A DNA stretch of 64,000 bases from Enterobacteriaceae bacterium (GTDB taxonomy: Bacteria; Pseudomonadota; Gammaproteobacteria; Enterobacterales; Enterobacteriaceae): assembly GCA_031261005.1 (NCBI GenBank), contig JAISKF010000031.1, forward strand, positions 28,004 through 92,003, read 5' to 3'. The translations under genes and the position numbers were made by a program. Within the stretch, counting starts at the first letter, position 1; each line of letters opens with the position of its first letter. This document shows positions 17,789 to 26,940 of the stretch, in pieces. The notes under the pieces were generated by a model, which searched no databases, was not told the origin of the DNA, and was given only the letters and a program-made list of their open reading frames with translations.

Positions 17789-20272
17789 TTATGCTTTAAC
17801 CACTTTAACCGCACATTTCTTGTAGTCAGTCTCTTTTGACAAGGGATCGGTGGCGTCCAGTGTCAAGTTATTGACTAGCTGTGCTGCGTCAAAGAATGGC
17901 ATATACACTAAGCCTTGTGGCACTCTATTTCTGCCGCGCGTTTCCACAATGGAAACCAGCTCACCGCGCCGCGACTGCACTTTCACTTTATCGCCGCGGC
18001 GAATGCCGCGCTTTTGTGCATCTTGCGGGTGAATAAACAGTACCGCTTCAGGGAATGCCCGATGCAGTTCCGGTACACGGCGCGTCATAGAACCGGTATG
18101 CCAGTGTTCCAACACTCGACCTGTAGACAACCACAGATCAAATTCATCATCAGGGCTTTCTGCTGGCGGTTCATACGGCAGTGCGAAGATCACCGCTTTA
18201 CCATCTGGCTTGCCGTAGAATTTAACGTCTTCACCGGATTTCACATAAGAGTCGTAACCCTCACGATAACGCCATAGCGTTTCCTTGCCGTCTACTACCG
18301 GCCAACGCAAACCGCGCGCTTTATGGTAATCATCAAAAGGAGCTAAGTCGTGACCGTGACCGCGACCAAATCCGGCATACTCTTCAAATAAGCCTTTTTG
18401 CAAGTAGTAGCCAAATTCGCGTGATTCATCATTAAGCTGACCGTCTGCCAGTTCATCAAGTTTGAATTTATCCACCTGACCGTTAGCAAACAGAATGTCA
18501 TACAGCGTTTTACCGCGATATTGCGGGTTCTTATCCAGTAATTCGGCAGACCAAACGTCATCAGTTTTGAAATATTTGGAGAACTCAACAATTTGCCATA
18601 AGTCAGATTTAGCATCGACTGGTGCTTTCACTTGCTGACGCCAGAATTGAGTACGACGTTCCGCATTACCGTAAGCGCCCTCTTTTTCCACCCACATGGC
18701 AGTTGGTAAAATCAAATCCGCAGATAACGCACTGATGGTTGGATACACATCAGAGACCACAACAAAATTTTGCGGATCACGCCAGCCAGGCAGACGATCC
18801 TGATTAATATTCGGACCTGCCTGCATATTGTTGGTACATAGCGTCCAGTACGCATTCAGTTTGCCGTCTTTCAGCGCGCGATCTTGCGCGACCGCATGTA
18901 AGCCGATCGAGCCTAAAATCGTTCCCTCTGGCAGTTTCCATTTTTCTTCTGCTATTTTGCGGTGTGCTTCATTCGTCACCACCATATCGGCTGGCAGACG
19001 GTGAGCAAACGTACCGACTTCACGCGCAGTACCGCAAGCAGACGGCTGACCGGTTAAAGAAAAAGGTCCGCAGCCTGGCGTAGAAATTTTGCCGGTTAAC
19101 AGATGAATGTTGTAACACAGGTTATTTGCCCAAACGCCGCGAGTATGCTGGTTAAAACCCATCGTCCAGAAAGAGATCACTTTCACTTTTGGATCGGCAT
19201 ACAGTTTTGCCAGTTCAAGCAGTGAATCTTTTTGTACGCCCGTCATTTCAGCGGTTTTTTCTAACGTATATTCAGCAACAAAGGCTTTATATTCGTCGAA
19301 TGTCATCGGCGTTGATTTATCGCTGTTGGGATTTTTCGCGGCTTTTTCTAACGGATTATTTGGACGTAAACCGTAACCAATATCGGTTTCACCGCGCCGA
19401 ATATTGACATGTTTATCCAGAAAATCCTGATTTACCGCGCCGTTCTGAATAATGTAGTTGGCGATATAGTTTAAGATCACCAAATCCGTTTGCGGTTTGA
19501 AAATAATCGGATTGTCCGCCAGCTCAAAGCTGCGGTTTTCAAAGGTGGAAAGTACCGCAACTTTAACCTCAGGATTAGACAAACGGCGGTCGGTAATGCG
19601 TGACCATAAAATCGGGTGCATTTCCGCCATGTTGGAACCCCACAACACGAACGCATCAGCTTGTTCGATGTCATCGTAGCAGCCCATCGGTTCGTCCATA
19701 CCAAAGGTACGCATAAAGCCGACAACCGCACTCGCCATACAGTGACGGGCATTAGGATCGATATTATTGGAGCGGAAACCGGCTTTAAACAGTTTCGCCG
19801 CGGCATAACCTTCCCAGATAGTAAACTGACCGGAAGCAAACATGCCGCCGCCGTTTGGTCCTTTATCTTTAAAGGCTTTTTTGTATTTTTCACTCATGAT
19901 GGTGAACGCTTGATCCCAGCTTACCGGAGTAAACTCACCATCTTTATTGAATTCACCGTTTTTCATTCGCAGCAGCGGTTGAGTTAAACGGTCTTTTCCG
20001 TACATAATTTTTGGTAGAAAGTAGCCTTTAATGCAGTTTAAACCGCGATTCACCGGTGCATCAGGATCGCCCTGTGAAGCGACCATTCGACCATTTTGTG
20101 TACCAACCAGAACGCTGCAACCTGTACCGCAGAAACGGCACGGTGCTTTGTCCCACTTAATGGCATCATCACCATCGGCAGCAACAGCAACCGTCGGGAT
20201 TGTCATTCCGGCAGCGACTGCGGCAGCTGCCACTGCATTGGCTTTCATGAAGTCTCTACGACTGAGTTTCAT
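17789..20272 (-). CDS. napA: Periplasmic nitrate reductase catalytic subunit NapA
   Basis: At 827 residues (E. coli 828) this is the molybdenum bis-MGD enzyme that reduces nitrate to nitrite in the periplasm. The TAT signal is [19 protein letters not shown]. The 4Fe-4S ligands begin at Cys45 in CRFCGTGC, with a fourth Cys in [10 protein letters not shown]. The Mo-ligating Cys lies in [17 protein letters not shown]. The C-terminal molybdopterin dinucleotide-binding domain has [20 protein letters not shown]. The start overlaps the napD stop by 4 bp, so the signal-peptide chaperone NapD is made just before it. Confidence 0.97.
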   Translation of the reverse strand: MKLSRRDFMKANAVAAAAVAAGMTIPTVAVAADGDDAIKWDKAPCRFCGTGCSVLVGTQNGRMVASQGDPDAPVNRGLNCIKGYFLPKIMYGKDRLTQPLLRMKNGEFNKDGEFTPVSWDQAFTIMSEKYKKAFKDKGPNGGGMFASGQFTIWEGYAAAKLFKAGFRSNNIDPNARHCMASAVVGFMRTFGMDEPMGCYDDIEQADAFVLWGSNMAEMHPILWSRITDRRLSNPEVKVAVLSTFENRSFELADNPIIFKPQTDLVILNYIANYIIQNGAVNQDFLDKHVNIRRGETDIGYGLRPNNPLEKAAKNPNSDKSTPMTFDEYKAFVAEYTLEKTAEMTGVQKDSLLELAKLYADPKVKVISFWTMGFNQHTRGVWANNLCYNIHLLTGKISTPGCGPFSLTGQPSACGTAREVGTFAHRLPADMVVTNEAHRKIAEEKWKLPEGTILGSIGLHAVAQDRALKDGKLNAYWTLCTNNMQAGPNINQDRLPGWRDPQNFVVVSDVYPTISALSADLILPTAMWVEKEGAYGNAERRTQFWRQQVKAPVDAKSDLWQIVEFSKYFKTDDVWSAELLDKNPQYRGKTLYDILFANGQVDKFKLDELADGQLNDESREFGYYLQKGLFEEYAGFGRGHGHDLAPFDDYHKARGLRWPVVDGKETLWRYREGYDSYVKSGEDVKFYGKPDGKAVIFALPYEPPAESPDDEFDLWLSTGRVLEHWHTGSMTRRVPELHRAFPEAVLFIHPQDAQKRGIRRGDKVKVQSRRGELVSIVETRGRNRVPQGLVYMPFFDAAQLVNNLTLDATDPLSKETDYKKCAVKVVKA

Positions 20273-20538
20273 GGCATATCCTCACCTTGCTCATCTTGCT
20301 GGTGATAAACCAGCGACACCGCCAACACGCCCGCCATATCTCGTGTTGACTCAATTTGGGCAAACAGTTCATCGGAATTGTTTGCCTGCATAACAACGAC
20401 TAACTTGCCTTCTTCTTTGTTCACGCAAGGGATCTCTGTCCCCGATAGCGCGCACAATGCTTCACTAACAGTTGCAATATCGTCCGGTTTTACGCGAACG
20501 ATCAAACTACATACATGCCATTCATTGGGTTGTTTCAT
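20269..20538 (-). CDS. napD: NapA signal-peptide chaperone NapD
   Basis: This 89-residue cytoplasmic chaperone (E. coli 87) binds the TAT signal of NapA. Family features are [20 protein letters not shown] at residues 7-26 and a C-terminal [16 protein letters not shown] block. It overlaps napA by 4 bp. Unusually, 120 bp separate it from the napF stop, leaving room for an internal promoter or leader. Confidence 0.93.
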   Translation of the reverse strand: MKQPNEWHVCSLIVRVKPDDIATVSEALCALSGTEIPCVNKEEGKLVVVMQANNSDELFAQIESTRDMAGVLAVSLVYHQQDEQGEDMP

Positions 20539-20658
20539 TATTTTTATCGCTATTTGTTATTGCTCGTTTCTTATATTTTGGGGTGATGTTGTATTTAATT
20601 CCCCGCCACAAAAGGGTATTTTCATCGGTAAAACCGAATGATGGTTATTGCTCCGACG

Positions 20659-21135
20659 TTAAGAAACCCTAATCGCCTGAACCGGACAACTTCGGATACA
20701 AGCACCGCAGCCGGTACAGCTCGCCATATCAAGTACCGGTTGCGCCGTTGTACCTAAACGAAGCTGAAACTTAATCGCGCCTGTTTCACATTCGTCCTGA
20801 CAACTGCGGCAAGTCACGCCTTGATTCATCAGGCAAGATTGACCAATGCTGGCAACTCGCTGCCATGCAGGTGTATCGATCGGACGAAATACCGGTTCAG
20901 GGCAAACTTCCGCGCAGCGTCCGCAAAATGTGCATTCAGCGCGCTGGAAATCAATTTCTGGAAAAGCCTGCTGACTGCTGGCGATCAAAACGCCGGTTTC
21001 ACAGGCATCAACACAAGCATGACAACGGCTACAGAGGTCGGTAAATTGCTCCTCTGCTATCGACCACGGCGCTCTAATGGTTGAACTACGATGCCATTGC
21101 CCGCGTAACAGATTGCGTCTCGATAAAATTGCCAT
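20659..21135 (-). CDS. napF: Ferredoxin-type protein NapF
   Basis: This 158-residue cytoplasmic iron-sulfur protein interacts with NapA before export. Four cluster motifs are visible: CSRCHACVDACETGVLI, CTFCGRCAEVCPEPVF, CRSCQDECETGAIKF and CTGCGACIRSCPVQAIRVS. It is the first gene of napFDAGHBC, the same order as in E. coli, and is divergent from narQ. Confidence 0.94.
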   Translation of the reverse strand: MAILSRRNLLRGQWHRSSTIRAPWSIAEEQFTDLCSRCHACVDACETGVLIASSQQAFPEIDFQRAECTFCGRCAEVCPEPVFRPIDTPAWQRVASIGQSCLMNQGVTCRSCQDECETGAIKFQLRLGTTAQPVLDMASCTGCGACIRSCPVQAIRVS

Positions 21136-21208
21136 GCTAAAGCCCTTATCGGCTACTTATTAAGACTATGGTGAGATTAAGTTAATCGTTGATAAGCCAG
21201 TAATATAA

Positions 21209-21225
21209 TTACCCATTGTAGGTAA
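21209..21225. promoter_or_regulatory. Putative NarP site upstream of napF
   Basis: TTACCCATTGTAGGTAA is a 17-bp dyad whose arms resemble NarL/NarP heptamers (TACYNMT). It lies 74 bp upstream of napF in the napF-narQ space. The half-site spacing is one base shorter than the canonical 7-2-7 arrangement, so the call is tentative. Confidence 0.4.
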
Positions 21226-21238
21226 ATAGGCAGGTTGG

Positions 21239-21252
21239 TTGCGCTAGATCAA
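21239..21252. promoter_or_regulatory. Putative FNR site in the napF-narQ intergenic region
   Basis: TTGCGCTAGATCAA matches eight of ten defined bases of the FNR consensus TTGAT-N4-ATCAA. nap operons are commonly activated by FNR together with NarP, and the location about 104 bp before the napF start would fit. Weak without a matrix score. Confidence 0.35.
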
Positions 21253-21365
21253 TCATCTGCGGCATTTTTCGCCGAATATTTGAGCCATGTACGATTTTAT
21301 TCAGGAATTTTTCCGCCAAACACCGCAGAATAATCAGTTATCAGTGGGGATAAGGATCATAAAAA

Positions 21366-23060
21366 ATGATGCAGTCGGTTAAACGTTCGGTCACCAGCTC
21401 TATTGCACGCATGTTGATCGCTATTGTGATCCTTTCAATTTTGTCCACCTCGCTGGCGCTGGTAACGCTCGCTGCCAGCCGAACTGATGCGGAAGCTATT
21501 AATATTTCCGGTTCGCTGCGTATGCAAAGCTATCGTTTAGCTTACGATTTGACGACCAACTCACTTTATCTCAACGCGCATATTCATCAATATGACGACT
21601 CGATAAATGCACCTGCGTTAAAAGAGATCAACTCATTCTATTTTCCTAAAGATATTCAGCAAAAATATCAAACCCTGTTAGATCGCTGGAAATTACTGGA
21701 ACAAGATCTCAGAAACGGAAATGATAATATTTATATCAATCAGTTAGGTGATTACGTTCATCAAATTAATGATTTTGTCTTAGCGATTCAGATTTTTTCT
21801 GAACTAAAACTGAAAGTGACCAGCGCGATTAGTATCGCCAGTTTCCTGATCACCGCTGGATTGGTGTTCTTTGTTATCTACTTTAGCCGCAGTAAAATCG
21901 TTGCGCCGCTCAATCGTATGGTTACTGCCAGTCACTATATTCAAACCGGTCATTTTGATCATCAGCCGCTCGATACCAGCCAGCCCAATGAGCTTGGCGT
22001 GCTGGCAAGTGCTTTTACAACAATGTCATCAGAACTGGCGAAACTGTATCAATCGCTGGCGCAGAAAGTCGAAGAGAAAACGCTGAGACTCACCGAAGCC
22101 AATCGCTCACTTGGTGTGTTGTATGACTGCCTGCAAGCGTTGAGCGTCAGTCAGGTTGAGCGCCAGTGTTTTGAGCAAGTGCTGCGGATTGTGCATGACA
22201 GCCAAAAGCTGAAAATTATCCGCCTTGAAGTGCAGGATAGCGGCGAAGGACGCTGGGTGATCGAGGAAGGAACTGAGGATAAAAATCAGCGCTGGCAACA
22301 TCTGGCATTGCAGCAAGACGAAATCAATTTAGGGGCATTAAGCTGGCAATGTTCAGATTCGCCGGTTTACCCACAATTAATCGAAAATGTGAGTAATATA
22401 CTCAGTCGCGGTATCTATTTTAATCGGGCGCAAAAACGCTATTTGCAAGTTTTGTTAATGGAGGAGCGCGCGACTATCGCCCGCGAACTGCATGACTCGC
22501 TGGCGCAATCACTCTCTTTCCTGCGGATTCAACTTACGTTGCTTAAAAGAGTCATTCCCGATGATAATAATACCGCTAAACGTGTTATTAATGATTTTGA
22601 TCAGGCACTTTCCAGCGCTTATTATCAATTACGAGAATTGTTGGCGACATTCCGTTTAACGATACAGGAAGCGGATTTGCATGAAGCACTTAATCAATTA
22701 ATCACACCGTTACAGGCACAAACGGAAGTCCCGATTCAGCTCCACTGTGCGTTATCATCACAGGCATTAAATGCACAGCAGCAAGTCCATGCGTTGCAGA
22801 TTGTCCGTGAAGCCGTGCTGAATGCCATTAAACACGCAAATGCCAAAACCATTAATGTCAGTTGTGAACCAACAGCAGACGGTAATAATATGCTGACCAT
22901 TACCGATGATGGCTTAGGTATTCAAAGTGTTGATGAACCAGAGGGGCATTACGGATTAAATATTATGAGTGAACGGGCAGCACGCTTAGGCGGAACGCTA
23001 TCCATCAGGCGAAGAGAGCAAGGCGGAACTTGTGTTTGTCTTATTTTTCCGCAACAGTAA
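21366..23060 (+). CDS. narQ: Nitrate/nitrite sensor histidine kinase NarQ
   Basis: This 564-residue protein (E. coli NarQ 566) is a membrane sensor of nitrate and nitrite. The first helix (about 15-37) is followed by the P-box DAEAINISGSLRMQSYRL that binds nitrate between the helices. A second helix lies near 155-175, then HAMP, and a HPK7-type transmitter with the phosphorylated His in TIARELHDSLAQSL. The ATP-binding part has IVREAVLNAIKHANA and GHYGLNIMSERAARLGG. Length and the central cysteine-poor region favour NarQ over NarX. It is divergent from nap, and narP follows on the same strand. Confidence 0.93.
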   Translation: MMQSVKRSVTSSIARMLIAIVILSILSTSLALVTLAASRTDAEAINISGSLRMQSYRLAYDLTTNSLYLNAHIHQYDDSINAPALKEINSFYFPKDIQQKYQTLLDRWKLLEQDLRNGNDNIYINQLGDYVHQINDFVLAIQIFSELKLKVTSAISIASFLITAGLVFFVIYFSRSKIVAPLNRMVTASHYIQTGHFDHQPLDTSQPNELGVLASAFTTMSSELAKLYQSLAQKVEEKTLRLTEANRSLGVLYDCLQALSVSQVERQCFEQVLRIVHDSQKLKIIRLEVQDSGEGRWVIEEGTEDKNQRWQHLALQQDEINLGALSWQCSDSPVYPQLIENVSNILSRGIYFNRAQKRYLQVLLMEERATIARELHDSLAQSLSFLRIQLTLLKRVIPDDNNTAKRVINDFDQALSSAYYQLRELLATFRLTIQEADLHEALNQLITPLQAQTEVPIQLHCALSSQALNAQQQVHALQIVREAVLNAIKHANAKTINVSCEPTADGNNMLTITDDGLGIQSVDEPEGHYGLNIMSERAARLGGTLSIRRREQGGTCVCLIFPQQ

Positions 23061-23146
23061 CTATCCATAACAGTAACTATCCGTAACAAAAAGTAAATAG
23101 CACTATTTAGTAGTAAGTTGTCACAATAATAAGTTGTCATAATAAG
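23055..23146. repeat. Two adjacent 16-bp tandem duplications at the narQ 3' end
   Basis: CAGTAACTATCCATAA (23055-23070) is followed directly by CAGTAACTATCCGTAA. Further on, AAGTTGTCACAATAAT (23115-23130) is followed directly by AAGTTGTCATAATAAG. The first pair covers the narQ stop codon. Both pairs have a 16-bp period and look like slippage duplications. Confidence 0.7.
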
Positions 23147-23155
23147 CAGTAATTA

Positions 23156-23330
23156 ACCTCAGATTTGGATAAGAAAACGGTAAAAATGTTAGATTAATAA
23201 TTAAAGAATAATTTGTAGAGACGGTAATTGAACTGCTGCCTATTGATTTCATGGTAGTTTGGCGACGGAAAATCACATAATTATTTGAAATTTATCGTAA
23301 TAATATAACTTCTTATCTAAAGCTCAGGTT
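23156..23330. repeat. Dispersed repeat, copy 4, intact ends
   Basis: Left end CTCAGATTTGGATAAG and right end TCTTATCTAAAGCTCAG form the terminal inverted repeat. The GC core is eroded (GTAGAGACGGTAATTGAACT). It fills most of the narQ-narP gap. The remaining 90 bp before narP hold only AT-rich leader and a GGAG ribosome-binding site. Confidence 0.7.
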
Positions 23331-23421
23331 AACTATGTTAACAATAAAGTGCATAAAAAATAATTATTAAATTTATCGAGCGAGCAGCTTAAAAAAATAT
23401 TCAAAGAATGGAGCAATAACA

Positions 23422-24066
23422 GTGCAAGAACAAAACGATAGCCCAAAATGTAATATCTTGATCGTGGACGATCACCCATTGATGCGGCGCGGTGTGCGTC
23501 AATTATTAGAACTGGAACCGTCACTGAATATCGTCGGCGAAGCCAGCAACGGTAATGAAGCCATCACTTATGCTGTCCGGCTACTTCCTGATTTAATCTT
23601 ACTTGATCTGAATATGAAAGGTTTATCCGGTCTGGATACCCTGAAAGCGCTGCGTAACGAGGGAATTGCTGCGCGTATTATTGTGCTGACGGTTTCTGAT
23701 TCGCGCAGTGATATTTATGCTCTGCTGGACGCAGGCGCAGATGGTTATCTGCTTAAAGACAGCGAACCCGAATTGCTGTTAGAGCAAATCACTAAAGCCG
23801 CTAACGGTGAAAACGTGTTCAGTGACGTTATCCTTGAATATCTGGCAACCCGCGATGACCAAACCGATCCGTTTGAATCCCTCACCGAACGTGAACTTGA
23901 CGTTTTGCAAGAAGTGGCGCGCGGTATGTCTAACAAACAAATCGCCTCACATCTGCATATATCCGAAGAAACAGTAAAAGTGCATATCCGCAATATGCTG
24001 CGAAAACTCAACGTCCGCTCACGCGTCGCAGCAACGGTGATGTTTTTAGAGAGGAAAGGGATCTAG
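23422..24066 (+). CDS. narP: Nitrate/nitrite response regulator NarP
   Basis: This 214-residue response regulator has its receiver domain at 10-125, with the phosphoacceptor Asp62 in LILLDLNMKGLSGLDTL. A LuxR/FixJ-type HTH lies at 150-210 (SLTERELDVLQEVARGMSNK and ISEETVKVHIRNMLRKLNV). The block VRQLLELEPSLNIVGEAS and overall similarity favour NarP over NarL. The start is GTG with GGAG eight bases upstream. Pairing with narQ beside nap implies local control of periplasmic nitrate respiration. Confidence 0.92.
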   Translation: MQEQNDSPKCNILIVDDHPLMRRGVRQLLELEPSLNIVGEASNGNEAITYAVRLLPDLILLDLNMKGLSGLDTLKALRNEGIAARIIVLTVSDSRSDIYALLDAGADGYLLKDSEPELLLEQITKAANGENVFSDVILEYLATRDDQTDPFESLTERELDVLQEVARGMSNKQIASHLHISEETVKVHIRNMLRKLNVRSRVAATVMFLERKGI

Positions 24067-24084
24067 AGTTTAAGTTCATTACTG

Positions 24085-24262
24085 ATAGCGGTATAAGAAA
24101 TCAGTTAATATATTGATAATAAATAATAATTCGTAGGGGCGGCAACCTGCCGCCCGTTTATTTCATCGTAGTTTGGCGGGCGGTTAACAACCGCCCCTAC
24201 GCAAGAACCATATAATTATTTGAAATTTATCGTAATAATATAACTTTTCATTCTGAGTTCAG
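24085..24262. repeat. Dispersed repeat, copy 5, intact GC core
   Basis: This copy has the best-preserved core: CGTAGGGGCGGCAACCTGCC then GCCCG, the linker TTTATTTCATCGTAGTTTGG, and CGGGCGGTTAACAACCGCCC then CTACG. The right arm ATAATTATTTGAAATTTATC is intact. The left end is degenerate. The roughly 110 bp between it and yffB show no gene. Confidence 0.7.
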
Positions 24263-24375
24263 ATTCTATATCTTCTCCTGTTTTTGTCCCGCTAACCTCA
24301 ACACCTATTTGCTAATCCCCTCAATTTCCGGCAGGCTTATCATATAGATCTATAAGAGATAACAAGGAATCCATT

Positions 24376-24756
24376 TTGCAAACGACATACAACCTCTACG
24401 GTATTAAAAACTGCGATACCATTAAAAAAGCGCGCCGTTGGCTGGAAGAACATCAGATCGATTATCGTTTCCATGATTACCGCGCTGACGGTTTAGATGA
24501 CGCGTTATTACAGCGTTTGATTGATAGTTTAGGCTGGGAGGCATTGTTAAATACGCGCGGTACAACCTGGCGTAAACTTAGCGACGAGCAGAAAGCGGCG
24601 GCAACTAACGAAGCGGGAGCAAAAGCCTTGATGCTGACGCAGCCTGCCATCATTAAACGTCCGGTATTAGAATGCGGCAACGAGATGCTGTTAGGTTTTT
24701 CTGCCGAAAGTTATCAGCAATTTACTGGCGGAGAGAGCCGCACTTACAAGGATTAA
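24376..24756 (+). CDS. yffB: ArsC/Spx-type reductase family protein YffB
   Basis: This 126-residue thioredoxin-fold protein of the ArsC/Spx family has its single N-terminal cysteine in [20 protein letters not shown] (Cys14 by count). The substrate is not established. The start is TTG at 24376 with AAGGA upstream; no ATG gives a complete N-terminus. It precedes dapE by 6 bp, as in E. coli. Confidence 0.9.
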   Translation: MQTTYNLYGIKNCDTIKKARRWLEEHQIDYRFHDYRADGLDDALLQRLIDSLGWEALLNTRGTTWRKLSDEQKAAATNEAGAKALMLTQPAIIKRPVLECGNEMLLGFSAESYQQFTGGESRTYKD

Positions 24757-24762
24757 TAAGCT

Positions 24763-25902
24763 ATGTTCTGTCCGGTTATTACTTTAGCGCAGCAGCTAAT
24801 CAAACGTCCCTCTCTTAGCCCAAATGATGAGGGCTGTCAGCAGTTGATAATTGATCGCCTCAAAGCCATCGGTTTTACCGTTGAAGAGATGAATTTTGGC
24901 GATACCCTGAATTTTTGGGCTTGGCGCGGCAGCAATAATATCAACGCACCCACGCTCGCCTTTGCCGGTCATACTGATGTCGTTCCTGTCGGTGATGAAA
25001 GCCATTGGTCGCAGCCGCCTTTTGAACCAACGATTCGTGATGGTTTTCTGTACGGGCGCGGCGCAGCAGATATGAAAGGTTCACTGGCGGCGATGGTAGT
25101 TGCCGCAGAACGTTTTGTCACCGTTAATCCCTATCATCACGGGCGTTTAGCTTTTTTGATTACTTCCGATGAAGAAGCCAGCGCGGTTAACGGAACAGTA
25201 AAAGTGGTTGAAGCGCTGCGCGCGCGCCAGGAACGCGTGGATTATTGTCTGGTCGGTGAGCCGTCCAGTAACGAGCGTGTCGGTGATGTGGTGAAAAATG
25301 GGCGGCGCGGTTCGATCACCGCTAATCTGACCATTCACGGTACACAAGGTCATGTCGCTTATCCGCATCTGGCGGATAATCCGGTCCATCGTGCTGCGCC
25401 ATTTATCCATGAGCTGGTGAGTACCGAATGGGATCGCGGCAATGAGTTTTTCCCTGCAACCAGTATGCAGATCGCCAATATTCATGCCGGAACCGGCAGT
25501 AATAACGTGATACCTGCCGATCTGTTTATTCAGTTTAACTTCCGTTACAGCACCGAACTGACTGATGAACAGATTAAGCAAAAAGTTCAGGCAATGCTGG
25601 ATCGCTATCAGTTGCGTTACACTCTTGAGTGGAATCTCTCCGGTAAGCCATTCTTAACACCGCGCGGAAAGCTGGTTGATGCAGTAACTTACGCCATTGA
25701 ATCTTATGCTTCTATTACACCGCAATTACTTACCAATGGCGGTACATCTGACGGGCGTTTTATCGCGCAGATGGGGACACAAGTCGTTGAACTTGGTCCG
25801 GTAAATTCGACGATCCATAAAGTGAATGAATGCGTTAAAGCGGCTGATCTACAGCTACTTAGCCGTATGTATCAGAAAATTATGGAGCAATTGTTAGTAT
25901 GA
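24763..25902 (+). CDS. dapE: Succinyl-diaminopimelate desuccinylase DapE
   Basis: This 379-residue M20 metallohydrolase produces LL-diaminopimelate for lysine and peptidoglycan. Metal-binding and catalytic motifs are [49 protein letters not shown] and [16 protein letters not shown]. It sits between yffB and an M15 peptidase gene that it overlaps by 4 bp (ATGA). dapA of the same pathway lies about 7 kb away on the other strand. Confidence 0.96.
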   Translation: MFCPVITLAQQLIKRPSLSPNDEGCQQLIIDRLKAIGFTVEEMNFGDTLNFWAWRGSNNINAPTLAFAGHTDVVPVGDESHWSQPPFEPTIRDGFLYGRGAADMKGSLAAMVVAAERFVTVNPYHHGRLAFLITSDEEASAVNGTVKVVEALRARQERVDYCLVGEPSSNERVGDVVKNGRRGSITANLTIHGTQGHVAYPHLADNPVHRAAPFIHELVSTEWDRGNEFFPATSMQIANIHAGTGSNNVIPADLFIQFNFRYSTELTDEQIKQKVQAMLDRYQLRYTLEWNLSGKPFLTPRGKLVDAVTYAIESYASITPQLLTNGGTSDGRFIAQMGTQVVELGPVNSTIHKVNECVKAADLQLLSRMYQKIMEQLLV

Positions 25903-26579
25903 GTGCCGTTAATGTAATGAGCAGCGCGATGCTTACCGGTCAGAGTGATAAACATCTGGCTACGCTATCGGGCAATCATCGTTTACAGCCGGAAGCGGTA
26001 AATGCGTTTTTCGCCATGCAGACAGCAGCACGGCAAGCAGGATTTAATCTACAACCCGCCAGTACCTTTCGCGATTTCGCCAGACAGCAAACCATCTGGA
26101 ACGAGAAATTTCGCGGATTGCGTCCGGTGCTGGACGCAGCAAGCCAGCCGCTCGATATTACTCACCTTAATGATGAGCAACGTTGCTGCGCCATTTTGCG
26201 CTGGTCTGCGCTGCCTGGTGCAAGTCGTCATCATTGGGGAACGGATCTGGATATTTACGATCCCGACTTATTACCTGCCAGTCAAAAGTTACAGCTTGAA
26301 CCCAGTGAATATGAAGATGGTGGCTATTTCGCGCCGTTAACGCGCTGGTTAACAGCAAATATGACAAATTTTGGCTTTTATCGCCCTTTTGTTGATAATC
26401 ATGGCGGTGTCGCCGTCGAGCCGTGGCATCTTAGTTATGTACCGCTGGCAAAATCCGCCGAACAGATGCTAACACCGGAATTGTTGTTATCGGTCTGGCA
26501 GGATAAAGATATTGCCGGTTACGATTGGCTTTCGCATCATCTTGAGCAGGTATTTAAGTGTTATATCAATAATAATTAA
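25899..26579 (+). CDS. VanY-like M15 family D-Ala-D-Ala carboxypeptidase
   Basis: This 226-residue protein has the M15 metal motif [13 protein letters not shown] and the second zinc His with catalytic acid in [10 protein letters not shown]. The N-terminal [17 protein letters not shown] block is typical of the VanY group. No clear signal peptide is present, so location is uncertain. It overlaps dapE by 4 bp. Coupling to diaminopimelate synthesis suggests a cell-wall role. The last codons (YINNN) run into a dispersed repeat and may be repeat-derived. Confidence 0.85.
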   Translation: MSAVNVMSSAMLTGQSDKHLATLSGNHRLQPEAVNAFFAMQTAARQAGFNLQPASTFRDFARQQTIWNEKFRGLRPVLDAASQPLDITHLNDEQRCCAILRWSALPGASRHHWGTDLDIYDPDLLPASQKLQLEPSEYEDGGYFAPLTRWLTANMTNFGFYRPFVDNHGGVAVEPWHLSYVPLAKSAEQMLTPELLLSVWQDKDIAGYDWLSHHLEQVFKCYINNN

Positions 26580-26683
26580 AAAATAAATTGTAGAGACGAC
26601 AATCTGTCGCGCCTACGAAAAACCAGATGATTTCAATGAGTTAAACGCACATAATTATTTAAAATTTATAGTAATAAAAATAA
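26566..26683. repeat. Dispersed repeat, degenerate copy 6
   Basis: The AT-rich left arm overlaps the end of the M15 gene. Then comes a solo GC block, TTGTAGAGACGACAATCTGT then CGCGCCTACG, and the right arm ATAATTATTTAAAATTTATA. Terminal repeats are not recognisable. Confidence 0.55.
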
Positions 26684-26694
26684 GAGGCATCACA

Positions 26695-26907
26695 ATGCAA
26701 TGGCTTTCACATTACTGGTGGATCATTCTGATCATTTTGATCGGTATGTTTATCAATGGCATCAAGGCGTTATCCAGAATTAATTATTACAAATCACTAA
26801 CGCGGGAATCAAAACTACCGCCTCACCGCGATAACAATGCCGCGTGGGATAAAGAGGAAGATGAGAAGTGGGAAAAAAGTAATAACGAGAACAGCGATAA
26901 AAAATAA
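26695..26907 (+). CDS. ypfN: YpfN family small membrane protein (UPF0370)
   Basis: This 70-residue protein has one N-terminal transmembrane helix (YWWIILIILIGMFINGI) and a charged cytoplasmic tail (LPPHRDNNAAWDKEEDEKWE). Length, topology and position between dapE and tmcA match E. coli YpfN. Function is unknown. A ribosome-binding AAGAGG precedes the ATG. Confidence 0.88.
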   Translation: MQWLSHYWWIILIILIGMFINGIKALSRINYYKSLTRESKLPPHRDNNAAWDKEEDEKWEKSNNENSDKK

Positions 26908-26918
26908 ATTACTCGTCA

Positions 26919-26939
26919 GGGCAACACGTGTTGTTGCCC
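26919..26939. terminator. Hairpin between convergent ypfN and tmcA
   Basis: GGGCAACA, a 5-base loop, then TGTTGCCC form an 8-bp perfect stem exactly between the two convergent stop codons. No strong U-tract lies on either side, so it may act as a weak bidirectional terminator or as a transcript-end stabiliser. Confidence 0.45.
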
Positions 26940-26940
26940 G

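Noticed and set aside
17850..20393. Several long open frames antisense to napA and napD
   Set aside because: They mirror the codon structure of napA/napD, have no ribosome-binding sites and encode no recognisable domains.
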